From: Paracoccus saliphilus
Lineage (GTDB): Bacteria; Pseudomonadota; Alphaproteobacteria; Rhodobacterales; Rhodobacteraceae
Length of the DNA: 64,000 nt
NCBI RefSeq assembly: GCF_028553805.1
Contig: NZ_CP067141.1
Coordinates: 62,001 to 126,000 of the forward strand
Reading direction: 5' to 3'
Positions 1 to 8,342 of this stretch are shown here, piece after piece. The notes below the pieces were generated by a model, which made no database searches, was not told where the DNA came from, and worked only from the letters and a program-made list of their open reading frames with translations. A program made the position numbers and the translations under genes. The first letter of the stretch is position 1, and each line of letters starts with the position of its first letter.

Positions 1-202
1 AGCCGGTCTCCTCTAGGACCTCGGCCAATCGCCCCACTGTCAGGCTACCATCATGCCGCACCGTCGCGCTTTCCGTGGCCAGGTTGACCTCGGCCCCGGT
101 GACGCCCTGCGCCTGTTGCAGGGCGCGTTCTACCCGTCCCACGCAAGAGGCGCAGCTCATCCCGTCCACGCCGATCCGCAGGGTTCTGTCATCGCTCATC
201 AT
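1..202 (-). CDS. copA: Copper-translocating P-type ATPase, N-terminal fragment
   Basis: Only the first 67 codons are inside the window; the gene continues beyond base 1. The visible part is a heavy-metal-associated (HMA) domain with the metal-binding loop GMSCASC at about residues 13-19, followed by the usual beta-alpha-beta pattern. CopA ATPases use such N-terminal domains to receive Cu(I) before pumping it out of the cytoplasm. The start at 202 is preceded by a GGAG ribosome site, and a CueR-like promoter lies just upstream, which supports copper rather than another metal. A free-standing CopZ chaperone is the alternative, since the ATPase core is not visible. Confidence 0.72.
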   Translation of the reverse strand, partial: MMSDDRTLRIGVDGMSCASCVGRVERALQQAQGVTGAEVNLATESATVRHDGSLTVGRLAEVLEETG

Positions 203-233
203 GCTGCTCCGTCCATGAATTCCCGTTCTCGGC

Positions 234-268
234 ATCTTACCTAGGGCTTCCAGTTACTGGAGGGTCAA
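234..268 (-). promoter_or_regulatory. CueR-type (MerR family) promoter of the copper ATPase
   Basis: On the minus strand a TTGACC -35 box (263-268) is followed 19 bp later by TAGGTA (238-243). The long spacer holds the dyad TCCAGT-T-ACTGGA (249-261 on the plus strand). The E. coli copA promoter has the same TTGACC, dyad and 19-bp layout for CueR. Assignment to CueR is by this resemblance only. Confidence 0.6.
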
Positions 269-360
269 GGGGTGATTCCAAAAATGTTCTTCAAAGCTGA
301 GCTCCGATCCGCGCCACCTAAACGCGCCGCTTCTTCTTCATGAAAATATCCCCGGGGGTG

Positions 361-383
361 CCGGGGGGCAGGCAGCCCCCCGG
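361..383 (-). terminator. GC hairpin downstream of nadC
   Basis: A perfect 9-bp inverted repeat, CCGGGGGGC and GCCCCCCGG, with a 5-base loop, lies 34 bp beyond the nadC stop codon. There is no U-tract on the minus strand. Instead it is followed at 330-351 by a CTTCTTCTTCAT-type element that recurs after cobM. Confidence 0.5.
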
Positions 384-416
384 CCATCGCGGGACGCAAT
401 CCCGGATTGGCCAGTC

Positions 417-1262
417 TCAGAAATCCAACCCCAGATCCAGCGTCCGGGCCGAATGGGTCAGGGCGCCGGACGAGATGTAATCCACCCCGGTTGCAGCCAC
501 TTCGGCGATGCGCTCCAGCCGCATATTGCCCGAGGCTTCCAGCACCACGCGCCCCGCCGCCATGGCGACCGCTTCGCGCAGCGTGGGGGTGTCCATGTTG
601 TCCAACAGCACGACATCCGCACCGCCCTCGTCCAGCACCTCGGCAAGCTGCTCGAGGCTGTCCACCTCTATTTCGGTGCGGATCATATGCGATGCGCGGG
701 ACTTGACTGCCTGCAGGACAGGGCGGATGCCGCCCGCCGCGGCGATATGGTTGTCCTTGATCAGGATGGCGTCGGACAGGGAGAAACGGTGATTGAAGCC
801 GCCGCCATGCAGCACCGCCTGTTTCTCGACCAGCCGCAGGCCCGGTGTGGTTTTGCGCGTGCAGGTGATCCGCGTGGCGCACCCCTCGGTCCGGGCGACG
901 AAAGCGGCGGTCAGGCTGGCGATGCCGCACATCCGGCCGGCGAAATTCAGCGCCACACGCTCGGCCGAGAGGATCGAGGCGGCGCTGCCCTCGATCTCCA
1001 TCAGCAACTCGCCGGGTTGGAAAGGGGTGCCGTCCGGGCAGGCGATGCGCAGAGCCAATCCCGGATCAACCAGCCGGAAGGCCATCGCGGCCAGTTGCAT
1101 CCCCGAGGCCACGCCCGCCTCGCGCGCACGCAGATGCGCGGTATAGCGCAGATCCGCCGGGATGACCGTGCGCGTGGTGACATCGCCCTGGCTGCCCAGA
1201 TCCTCGGCCAGCGCGGCACGGATCAGGGGTTCGACAAGCAGGTCGGGCAGGGACGGGATCAT
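417..1262 (-). CDS. nadC: Nicotinate-nucleotide pyrophosphorylase (quinolinate phosphoribosyltransferase)
   Basis: This is a 281-residue protein, the normal NadC length. NadC converts quinolinate and PRPP to nicotinate mononucleotide, the third step of de novo NAD synthesis. Seen in the sequence are the core motifs TRKTTPGLR (about residue 138), KDNHI (about 171), EVDSLEQ and LLDNM, and the C-terminal YISSGALTHS. The start at 1262 overlaps the end of nadB by 4 bases (ATGA), so translation is probably coupled. It is the last gene of nadA-nadB-nadC and is followed by a strong hairpin at 361-383. A much longer upstream extension of the same frame runs through nadB and is not credible. Confidence 0.96.
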   Translation of the reverse strand: MIPSLPDLLVEPLIRAALAEDLGSQGDVTTRTVIPADLRYTAHLRAREAGVASGMQLAAMAFRLVDPGLALRIACPDGTPFQPGELLMEIEGSAASILSAERVALNFAGRMCGIASLTAAFVARTEGCATRITCTRKTTPGLRLVEKQAVLHGGGFNHRFSLSDAILIKDNHIAAAGGIRPVLQAVKSRASHMIRTEIEVDSLEQLAEVLDEGGADVVLLDNMDTPTLREAVAMAAGRVVLEASGNMRLERIAEVAATGVDYISSGALTHSARTLDLGLDF

Positions 1263-2824
1263 GGGGTGGTCTCCGGTGAAAATGCGTCGCGGATCGCCAT
1301 GGCCTCGGTCAGCGTAAACCGGCTGCGGTGAGGCTCGGGCAGGCTGTCGGGGAAATCGCGGCGGCAATGCGCGCCGCGGCTTTCCTGTCGTTGCAGGGCG
1401 GCGGCGGCGATCAGCGTGGCGGTGGCGGTCATGTTGGAGAGCGAAGGACAATCGGGCTGCGCGGCCTCGATGGTGGCGATCTCGCGCAGGCAGCGGGTCA
1501 GGCCATCCGCGTCGCGCAACACCCCGGCGCCCTCGGTCATCGCCTGTCGCAAGCGCGAGACCAGTTCCGGGCGCGGCAAGGCGGCATCTGGCAGATCGGG
1601 CAGTTGCAACCATGCGGATGCGTTTGGCCCCTTGCCCATGCTGTCCGAGATATCCCGTGCACATCGCGCCGCAAAGACCAGCCCTTCCAACAGCCCGTTC
1701 GAGGCCAGCCGGTTCGCCCCATGCAGCCCGGTTGACGCTGCCTCACCGCAGACCCAAAGACCGTCAAGGCTGGCGTGCCCGTTAGTATCCGTGGCGATGC
1801 CGCCCATATGGTAATGCGCGGCGGCGGCGATGGGGATCGGCTGCGTGACCGGGTCGATACCGGCCTTTTCGCAGGCTTCCGCAAGGGCGGGAAACTCGGT
1901 CAGGATACGCGGGCCAAGACAGGCACAGCTGTTCAGCATCGGCTCCAGCCCGGCCTGCGTCTGCGCATAGACCGCGCGGGCGACGATATCGCGGGGGGCA
2001 AGCTCGGCATCCGGGTGCAGGCCTTGCATGAAACGCTCGCCCTTGCGGTTGACCAGCCACGCGCCCTCGCCCCGCAGGGCCTCGGTCGCCAGTGGGGCCG
2101 GGTCGAGGCCGCAGGCGATGGCGGTGGGGTGGAATTGCACGAATTCGGCATCGGCGATCATGGCACCCGCCCGCGCCGCCATGCCGATCACCTGCCCGCG
2201 TATGCGCAGTGGATTGGTGGTCACCGCGTAAAGCCCGCAGGATCCGCCCCCTGCCAGCAGCACCGCAGGGGCCTTGACCGTTACCGGGGTCGAGCCATCC
2301 GCGCGGGCAATATCGACACCGGTCACCCGGCCCGCATCGACCTGCAACCCGGTGGCGAGCATTCCCTCCAGCACCTGCACCGAAGGCGTGGCGCGCAGGG
2401 CGGCGACCAAGGCGCGCATGATCTCGGCCCCGGCCTGATCGCCTTTCACGCGAACCACGCGGGCAAAGCTATGCGCCGCCTCGCGCGACATGATATAGCC
2501 GCCACCCGGCGCGCGGTCGAACGGCGCGCCAAGCCCGGTCAGGTCAAGGATATGGTCCCGCGCCGCCTCGGTGACGATCCGCGCCACATCGGCATCGACC
2601 GTGCCCGCCCCGGCCCGCATCGTGTCGCTTGCATGGGCGGCGGCGCTGTCGGCCGGATCCATCGCCGCCGCGACGCCGCCAAGCGCCCAGGCAGAGCTTG
2701 CACCCTGGCCTAGGTTTTCGGGCGAGATCATCAGCACCGGGCGCGGGGCAAGGTTCAGCGCGGCATAGATCGCCGCCAGCCCCGCACCGACGATCACGAT
2801 CCGGTCACTCGCGATTTGCGGCAT
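1259..2824 (-). CDS. nadB: L-aspartate oxidase
   Basis: NadB is the FAD enzyme that oxidises L-aspartate to iminoaspartate, the substrate of NadA. The 521-residue protein begins with a Rossmann FAD motif, VGAGLAAIYAALNL at about residues 12-25, then SSAWALGGVAAA and a long fumarate reductase/succinate dehydrogenase-type flavoprotein domain. HYHMGGI near residue 339 and GLHGANRLASNGLLEG near 371 are characteristic of the family. It starts 12 bp after the nadA stop codon and overlaps nadC by 4 bases. The C-terminal helical domain is present, so the protein looks intact. Confidence 0.95.
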   Translation of the reverse strand: MPQIASDRIVIVGAGLAAIYAALNLAPRPVLMISPENLGQGASSAWALGGVAAAMDPADSAAAHASDTMRAGAGTVDADVARIVTEAARDHILDLTGLGAPFDRAPGGGYIMSREAAHSFARVVRVKGDQAGAEIMRALVAALRATPSVQVLEGMLATGLQVDAGRVTGVDIARADGSTPVTVKAPAVLLAGGGSCGLYAVTTNPLRIRGQVIGMAARAGAMIADAEFVQFHPTAIACGLDPAPLATEALRGEGAWLVNRKGERFMQGLHPDAELAPRDIVARAVYAQTQAGLEPMLNSCACLGPRILTEFPALAEACEKAGIDPVTQPIPIAAAAHYHMGGIATDTNGHASLDGLWVCGEAASTGLHGANRLASNGLLEGLVFAARCARDISDSMGKGPNASAWLQLPDLPDAALPRPELVSRLRQAMTEGAGVLRDADGLTRCLREIATIEAAQPDCPSLSNMTATATLIAAAALQRQESRGAHCRRDFPDSLPEPHRSRFTLTEAMAIRDAFSPETTP

Positions 2825-2836
2825 ATGCGTGGCCCC

Positions 2837-3913
2837 TCAGCCCGCCAGTTGGCGCGACAGGTCGATCATCCGCTGCACCGCCAGCCGCGCCCTGTCGGCG
2901 ATCTTCGGGTCCACCTCGACCGCGCCACTCATGCTGTGCAGCGAGTAGAGCACCTTTTCCAGCGTGATCTTCTTCATGTAGGGGCACATGTTGCAGGGGC
3001 CGAGAAACTCGACCTCGGGGAAGGCGTCCGAGATATTGGTCGCCATCGAGCATTCCGTGACCAGCATGGTCTTTTCCGGCTTCTCGCGGCCGACCCAATC
3101 GATGATCCCCGCGGTCGAGCCGGCGAAATCGGCCTCGGCCACGACATCGGGCGGGCATTCGGGATGGGCGATGATCCGCAGCCCCGGGTTCCATTCGCGG
3201 AAATCGCGCAGGTCCTGCGGGGTGAAACGCTCATGCACGATGCAGGCGCCGTCCCACCAGACGATGCGCTTCTGCGGCACCTGCTTGGCGACATTCTGCG
3301 CCAGGTATTTGTCGGGGGTCATGATGACCGTGTCGCCTTCCATCGCGGCGACGATCTGCGCGGCATTGGAGGAGGTGCAGCAGATATCCGAGGCGGCCTT
3401 CACCTCGGCGGTGGTGTTGACATAGCTGACCACCGGCGCGCCGGGATATTGCGCCCGCATCTCGGCGATGCCCTCGGCGGTGATGCTTTCGGCCAGAGAG
3501 CAGCCCGCCTCCATGTCCGGCATCAGCACGGTCTTGGCGGGGTTCAGGACCTTCGAGGTCTCGGCCATGAAATGCACGCCGCATTGCACGATCACATCGG
3601 CCTCGACCTCGGTCGCCTTGATGGCAAGCTGCAGGCTGTCACCGACGAAATCCGCGATACCGTGATAGATGTCGGGCGTCATGTAGTTATGCGCCAGCAC
3701 CACGGCGTTGCGTTCCTGCTTGAGCCGGTTGATCGCGGCCACATAGGGGGCCTGCATCGCCCAATCGGGCGGCGGGACGACGCGGTTCATCCTTGCATAG
3801 ATATCCCCCATCTCTTCGGCCAGTTCGACAGAGGGGGCAAGATCGTAATGCGCTTCAAGCTCGGCGCGAAGGTTCGTCTGGTCGAGCAATGGTCTGACAC
3901 CTCTCGCATGCAT
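2837..3913 (-). CDS. nadA: Quinolinate synthase A
   Basis: NadA condenses iminoaspartate with dihydroxyacetone phosphate to quinolinate, using a [4Fe-4S] cluster. The 358-residue product has AHNYMTPDIYH at about 73-83 and three well-placed cysteines for the cluster: QCGVHF, the ICCTSSN region and GPCNMCPYMKK near the C-terminus. The start is uncertain. The ATG at 3913 has no clear ribosome site, while an in-frame TTG at 3889 is preceded by AGAGGTG and gives an N-terminus beginning LLDQTNLR, more like relatives. First gene of the nadABC operon; its promoter must lie between 3914 and 4322. Confidence 0.94.
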   Translation of the reverse strand: MHARGVRPLLDQTNLRAELEAHYDLAPSVELAEEMGDIYARMNRVVPPPDWAMQAPYVAAINRLKQERNAVVLAHNYMTPDIYHGIADFVGDSLQLAIKATEVEADVIVQCGVHFMAETSKVLNPAKTVLMPDMEAGCSLAESITAEGIAEMRAQYPGAPVVSYVNTTAEVKAASDICCTSSNAAQIVAAMEGDTVIMTPDKYLAQNVAKQVPQKRIVWWDGACIVHERFTPQDLRDFREWNPGLRIIAHPECPPDVVAEADFAGSTAGIIDWVGREKPEKTMLVTECSMATNISDAFPEVEFLGPCNMCPYMKKITLEKVLYSLHSMSGAVEVDPKIADRARLAVQRMIDLSRQLAG

Positions 3914-4322
3914 GGGCGCTCGGGCAGATCGAGCGGGTCCGGTCCTTGCGCCGGGGCGCGGCGCATCTGCGCTGTTCTAGACATTGCTTGTCCCCACGGC
4001 AAGCATTCGCTGCCTTCCGGGCAGGTTTTGCTGGCCCGATCGCGGTTGGAAACCGGTCATCATCCGGAAATCGGATGATTCTGCCAGATCCGGAAATCGG
4101 ATGATTCTGCCAGTTGTGGGTTCGCCGGAAAATGCAGCCCTGGATTGCCGATCTCAAACCGCCCAATTCTTGGTCAAATTCCCGAATCCGGCGGTCACGG
4201 CTTGGGCTGTTTGCGTAATGCTGCACCGCAGAGACGCTATTTCCCCCGTCAGGCTTGCAAGAAGATGGCAGGTCATGGCGCTGATGCATGCGGGAAGCCA
4301 CCGTATCGCCAAGGGAGCCCAT
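3914..4322. promoter_or_regulatory. Divergent promoter region between nadA and the nitrate operon
   Basis: This 409-bp gap separates nadA (left) from the nitrate transporter gene (right) and holds no convincing gene. It contains an inverted repeat TGCTTG-N9-CAAGCA at 3985-4005, two tandem 26-bp repeats with palindromes at 4059-4113, and a nested hairpin at 4213-4237 (GCGT, CTGC-ACC-GCAG, ACGC) in what would be the nitrate operon leader. In P. denitrificans the nas operon leader is controlled by the NasS/NasT antiterminator. Whether the hairpin here is such a target cannot be decided by eye. Confidence 0.5.
4059..4113. repeat. Tandem 26-bp repeat with palindromic core
   Basis: Two identical 26-bp copies abut each other at 4062-4087 and 4088-4113. 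Each contains ATCCG-GAAAT-CGGAT. In the first copy flanking bases extend this to ATCATCCG-GAAAT-CGGATGAT (4059-4079), an 8-bp perfect inverted repeat with a 5-base centre. The place and symmetry suggest paired binding sites for a dimeric regulator of nadA, the nitrate operon or both. Confidence 0.6.
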
Positions 4323-5558
4323 ATGACCGATCCTGTCCACGCGCCCGCCTCGCCTGAAGAGGCCAATCGCGCCCTGATCATGTCCACCATCGCCTTCACC
4401 GTCTGTTTCGCGGTCTGGACCATTTTCTCGATCATCGGCCTGCAAATCCGCGAACAGCTTGACCTGAGCGACTCGCAATTCGGCCTGATGGTCGGGTTGC
4501 CGATCCTGACCGGCTCGCTGGTGCGGATCGTGCTGGGGATCCTGACCGACAGGCTGGGCGGGCGCATCGTCTACAGCCTGACCATGCTGACCGCCGCCGC
4601 CTCGACCCTGCTGCTGTCTTTCGCCCAGAGCTATCCGCAGGTGCTGCTGGCCGCCACCGGCGTCGGGGTGGCGGGCGGATCCTTCGCGGTGGGCGTCGCC
4701 TATGTATCGCGCTTTTACCCTGCGGAGCGGCAGGGGACGGCGCTTGGCATTTTCGGGGTCGGCAATGTCGGCGCGGCGGTGACCAAGTTCGTGGCGCCCT
4801 TCGTGATGATCGCGGTCGGCTGGCAGGGCACCGCGCAGATCTGGGCGCTGCTTCTGGTGGCCATGGCGGCGCTGTTCTGGTTCACCACCTATGACGATCC
4901 CGACAGCTTCGCCCGCCATCACGGCACCGCCCCCAAGGCGCCGCCGCGCAGCCTTTTCGCAGAGCTTTCGCTGCTCAAGAACCTGCAGGTCTGGCGTTTT
5001 TCCTTCTATTACTTCTTCGCCTTCGGGGCTTTCGTCGCGCTGGCGCTGTGGCTGCCGCATTACCTGATCGAGGTCTACGGCTTCGATGTGAAGACCGCCG
5101 GGATGATCGGCGCGGCCTATTCCATCCCGGCCTCGATCTTTCGCGCCTATGGCGGGGTGCTGTCGGACCGGCTCGGTGCGCGGCGGGTGATGTACTGGAC
5201 CTTTGCCGTCTCGCTGGCGGTCACGGGGGTCCTGTCCTTGCCGGGCGGGCTGCCGCCGCTGGTCTTCGTGGTGGCGATCTTTGTACTGGGCTTTTTCATG
5301 AGCCTCGGCAAGGCCGCCGTCTACAAGCATGTGCCCAGCTATTATCCGCAGAATGTCGGCGCGGTCGGCGGGCTGGTCGGCATGATCGGCGGGTTGGGCG
5401 GCTTCTTCCTGCCGCTCCTGTTCGGTTGGCTGCGCGACGAGACGGGTCTCTGGTCAAGCTGCTTCATGGTGCTGTTCGTGCTGGTCGCCATCGGCCTCGG
5501 CTGGATGCATGTCTCTGTCCGTCGCCTCGACCGCGCCGCTGTCCCGCAAGCTGCCTGA
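4323..5558 (+). CDS. narK: Nitrate/nitrite transporter, MFS (NarK/NasA family)
   Basis: This is a 411-residue, roughly 12-helix major facilitator protein. GLPILTGSLVRIVLGILTDR (about residues 56-75) and the glycine-rich GIFGVGNVGAAVTKF are the conserved nitrate/nitrite porter signatures, the latter being the nitrate signature region. It would import nitrate for the reductases encoded downstream. The ATG at 4323 is preceded by AAGGGAG. The open frame extends upstream, but that part has no membrane character. The next gene, nirB, follows after 13 bp, so they form one operon. In P. denitrificans the matching operon begins with a transporter in the same position. Confidence 0.9.
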   Translation: MTDPVHAPASPEEANRALIMSTIAFTVCFAVWTIFSIIGLQIREQLDLSDSQFGLMVGLPILTGSLVRIVLGILTDRLGGRIVYSLTMLTAAASTLLLSFAQSYPQVLLAATGVGVAGGSFAVGVAYVSRFYPAERQGTALGIFGVGNVGAAVTKFVAPFVMIAVGWQGTAQIWALLLVAMAALFWFTTYDDPDSFARHHGTAPKAPPRSLFAELSLLKNLQVWRFSFYYFFAFGAFVALALWLPHYLIEVYGFDVKTAGMIGAAYSIPASIFRAYGGVLSDRLGARRVMYWTFAVSLAVTGVLSLPGGLPPLVFVVAIFVLGFFMSLGKAAVYKHVPSYYPQNVGAVGGLVGMIGGLGGFFLPLLFGWLRDETGLWSSCFMVLFVLVAIGLGWMHVSVRRLDRAAVPQAA

Positions 5559-5571
5559 AAGGAGCCATGCG

Positions 5572-8010
5572 ATGAAGAAGAAACTCGTCATCATCGGAGC
5601 CGGGATGGCCTCGGGCCGGATGCTGGAGCATCTGTTCGACGCCGCCCCCGATCTTTACGACGTCACCCTGTTCAACGAGGAACCGCGCGGCAATTACAAC
5701 CGCCTGATGCTGTCGCCGGTCCTGTCGGGCGAAAAGACCTATGAAGAGATCGTCACCCATGACGCCGGCTGGTATGAAACCCATGGCGTGACCTGTCGCT
5801 TCGGCGAGCCCGTGGTTCGGATCGATCGCGAGGCCAAGGTCGTTCACACCAATTACCGCTCGGCCGAATATGACGCGCTGGTCATCGCCACCGGCTCTGC
5901 GCCCTTCATCATTCCCGTGGTCGGCAAGGAACTGCCCGGCGTCGTCACCTATCGCGATCTCGAAGATACCCATGCGATGATCGATGCCGGCATCGCGGGC
6001 AAGGATGCCGTGGTGATCGGCGGCGGGCTGCTGGGGCTGGAGGCGGCTGCGGGCATGGCCGCGCGCGGCGCCAGCGTCACGGTGATCCACCTGATGGATC
6101 ACCTGATGGAGCGGCAGCTCGATCCGGCGGCGGGTTACCTGCTGAAGAAGGACCTGGAGAGCCGCGGCATCAAGGTGCATTGCAAGGGCGCGACCAAGGC
6201 GATCCTTGGCCATGAGCGGGCCGAGGCCGTGCTGCTGGAAGACGGCACCGTCTACCCGGCGGACCTGGTCTGCATGGCCGTGGGCATCCGCCCCGAAACC
6301 CGTATCGCCGTGGATGCCAAGCTGGAGGTCGAGCGCGGCATCACCGTCGATGATTCCATGCGTACCACCGATCCCTCGATTTTCGCGCTCGGCGAATGCG
6401 TCGAACATCGCCAGCAGCTTTTCGGCCTTGTCGCACCGCTTTACGATCAGGCCAGGGTGCTGGCGCAAACCCTGCAGGGCGAGGCCGCCGAGTTCCGCCC
6501 GGTCCAGACCGCGACCAAGCTGAAGGTCACCGGCTGCGACCTGTTCAGCGCTGGTGATTTCGCCGACGGCGAGGGGCGCGAGGATATCGTCTTCCGCGAT
6601 CCGGGCCGCGGCATCTACAAGCGGCTGGTGCTAAAGGATAACCGTATCATCGGCATCGTCATGTATGGCGACACCGCCGACGGCAACTGGTTCTACGGTT
6701 TGCTGAAGGACGGAACCGATGTCAGCGAGATGCGCGACACGCTCATATTCGGCCCCGCCTTCCAGGGAGGGGGTGCGCCGGACCCTATGGCGGCCGTTGC
6801 AGCCTTGCCGCCTGAGGCGGAGATCTGCGGCTGTAACGGCATTTGCAAGGGGCAGATCGTCGAGGCGGTCCAGGGGGGTGCGACCTCTCTGGACGCGGTT
6901 CGGGCACAGACCAAGGCCAGCGGCTCATGTGGCACTTGTACCGGGCTGGTCGAGCAGGTGATGCAATTCACGCTTGGTGACGATTTCACCGCCGCCGCGC
7001 CTGCTTGCATGTGCGGCTGCACCGATCACAGCCACGAGGATGTGCGCCGGCTGATCAAGTCGATGGGGCTGAAATCCATTCCTGCGGTCATGCAGGAACT
7101 GGGCTGGAAAACCCCCGGTGGCTGCCATTCCTGCCGCCCGGCGCTGAATTTCTACCTGCTCGCCGAATGGCCGACCGAGTATCGGGACGACCGCCAGAGC
7201 CGTTTCGTCAACGAGCGCAACCATGCCAATATCCAGAAGGACGGCACCTATTCCGTCGTGCCGCGCATGTGGGGTGGGGTGACAACGCCCGCCGAGTTGC
7301 GCGCCATCGCCGATGCCGCCGACAAGTATGACGTGCCGATGGTCAAGGTCACCGGCGGCCAGCGCATCGACCTGTTGGGCGTCAGCAAGGAGGATCTGCC
7401 GCATATGTGGGCCGATCTGAACGAGGCCGGGCTGGTGTCGGGCCATGCCTATTCCAAGGGGCTGCGCACGGTGAAAACCTGCGTCGGCAAGGATTTCTGC
7501 CGCTTCGGCACGCAGGATTCGACCGGGCTCGGCATAAGGCTGGAAAAGCTGCTTTGGGGGTCCTGGACGCCGCACAAGGTCAAGCTGGGCGTTTCGGGCT
7601 GCCCCCGGAACTGCGCCGAGGCGACCTGCAAGGATGTCGGCGTGGTCTGCGTCGATTCCGGCTACAATATCAGCGTCGCCGGCGCGGCGGGCATGGAGGT
7701 GAAAGAGACCGAGCATCTTGCCTCGACCCCGTCCGAGGACGAGGCGGTCGAGATCATCACCGCCTTCATCCAGCTTTACCGCGAGAACGCCAAATACCTG
7801 GACCGCCCCTATAAATGGGTCGCCAAGGTCGGGCTGGACTGGGTGATCGAGCGCGTCGTCGATGACCTCGCCGGGCGGCAGGCACTGGTCGAGCGGTTCG
7901 AGCTGAGCCAATCCGTCTATCGCAAAGATCCATGGGCCGCACATTCCACCGACCGGGAACGCGCCAAATGGGCCCCGATGGCCGATTTCACCCTGGAGGC
8001 CGCGGAATGA
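5572..8010 (+). CDS. nirB: Assimilatory nitrite reductase [NAD(P)H], large subunit
   Basis: NirB (NasB in P. denitrificans) reduces nitrite to ammonium in the cytoplasm. The 812-residue protein has an N-terminal FAD/NAD(P)H oxidoreductase with IGAGMASGRML near residue 7 and VVIGGGLLGLEAAAGMA near 143. A BFD-like [2Fe-2S] region follows (CGCNGICKG and CGTCTG, about 420-465), then a further cysteine-rich stretch (CMCGC, CHSCRP). The C-terminal siroheme/[4Fe-4S] half carries CVGKDFC and GCPRNC as cluster ligands. AGG-GAG-type ribosome site GGAGCC lies upstream of the ATG at 5572. The stop overlaps the nirD start. Confidence 0.95.
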   Translation: MKKKLVIIGAGMASGRMLEHLFDAAPDLYDVTLFNEEPRGNYNRLMLSPVLSGEKTYEEIVTHDAGWYETHGVTCRFGEPVVRIDREAKVVHTNYRSAEYDALVIATGSAPFIIPVVGKELPGVVTYRDLEDTHAMIDAGIAGKDAVVIGGGLLGLEAAAGMAARGASVTVIHLMDHLMERQLDPAAGYLLKKDLESRGIKVHCKGATKAILGHERAEAVLLEDGTVYPADLVCMAVGIRPETRIAVDAKLEVERGITVDDSMRTTDPSIFALGECVEHRQQLFGLVAPLYDQARVLAQTLQGEAAEFRPVQTATKLKVTGCDLFSAGDFADGEGREDIVFRDPGRGIYKRLVLKDNRIIGIVMYGDTADGNWFYGLLKDGTDVSEMRDTLIFGPAFQGGGAPDPMAAVAALPPEAEICGCNGICKGQIVEAVQGGATSLDAVRAQTKASGSCGTCTGLVEQVMQFTLGDDFTAAAPACMCGCTDHSHEDVRRLIKSMGLKSIPAVMQELGWKTPGGCHSCRPALNFYLLAEWPTEYRDDRQSRFVNERNHANIQKDGTYSVVPRMWGGVTTPAELRAIADAADKYDVPMVKVTGGQRIDLLGVSKEDLPHMWADLNEAGLVSGHAYSKGLRTVKTCVGKDFCRFGTQDSTGLGIRLEKLLWGSWTPHKVKLGVSGCPRNCAEATCKDVGVVCVDSGYNISVAGAAGMEVKETEHLASTPSEDEAVEIITAFIQLYRENAKYLDRPYKWVAKVGLDWVIERVVDDLAGRQALVERFELSQSVYRKDPWAAHSTDRERAKWAPMADFTLEAAE

Positions 8011-8342
8011 CCCAATTCGTCGATATCGGAGCCTTGGAGGATATCCCCGTGCAGGGCGCCCGGCTGGTGCGCACCGCGCAGGGCTGTATCGCGGTGTTTC
8101 GCACCGCCGATGATCGGGTCTTCGCGCTGGACGACCGCTGCCCGCACAAGGGCGGTCCCCTCTCCGAGGGCATTGTCCATGGCACCTCGGTGACATGCCC
8201 GCTGCATAACTGGGTGTTCGACATGAATACCGGCGCGGCGCAAGGCGCGGACGACGGGCAGGTCGGCACCTATCCCGCCCGGGTCGAGGGCGGGCGCGTG
8301 CTGCTGGATGCCAGTGCGCTGCCAAGGCACAGCGCGGCATGA
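8007..8342 (+). CDS. nirD: Nitrite reductase small subunit, Rieske-type ferredoxin
   Basis: This 111-residue protein keeps complete Rieske ligands, CPHKGG at about residue 48 and CPLHNW at about 67, so it should bind a [2Fe-2S] cluster. Many enterobacterial NirD proteins have lost these residues, whereas the P. denitrificans homologue NasG is a true Rieske ferredoxin that links nitrate and nitrite reduction to NADH. It overlaps nirB by 4 bases and the nitrate reductase gene by 4 bases, implying coupled translation and a shared complex. Confidence 0.93.
   Translation: MTQFVDIGALEDIPVQGARLVRTAQGCIAVFRTADDRVFALDDRCPHKGGPLSEGIVHGTSVTCPLHNWVFDMNTGAAQGADDGQVGTYPARVEGGRVLLDASALPRHSAA

Noticed and set aside
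4059..4113. CRISPR-like array
   Set aside because: Only two directly abutting copies and no spacers. No cas genes are in the window.
4213..4237. ANTAR-type antiterminator RNA target in the nitrate leader
   Set aside because: A hairpin exists, but the paired hexaloops with conserved A and G expected for NasT-type targets were not found, so it is mentioned only as a hairpin.
3855..5330. 491-residue minus-strand frame over the nitrate transporter
   Set aside because: Composition is that of a shadow frame (Arg, Gln, Asp and His rich), and the plus-strand MFS transporter has clear helices and motifs.
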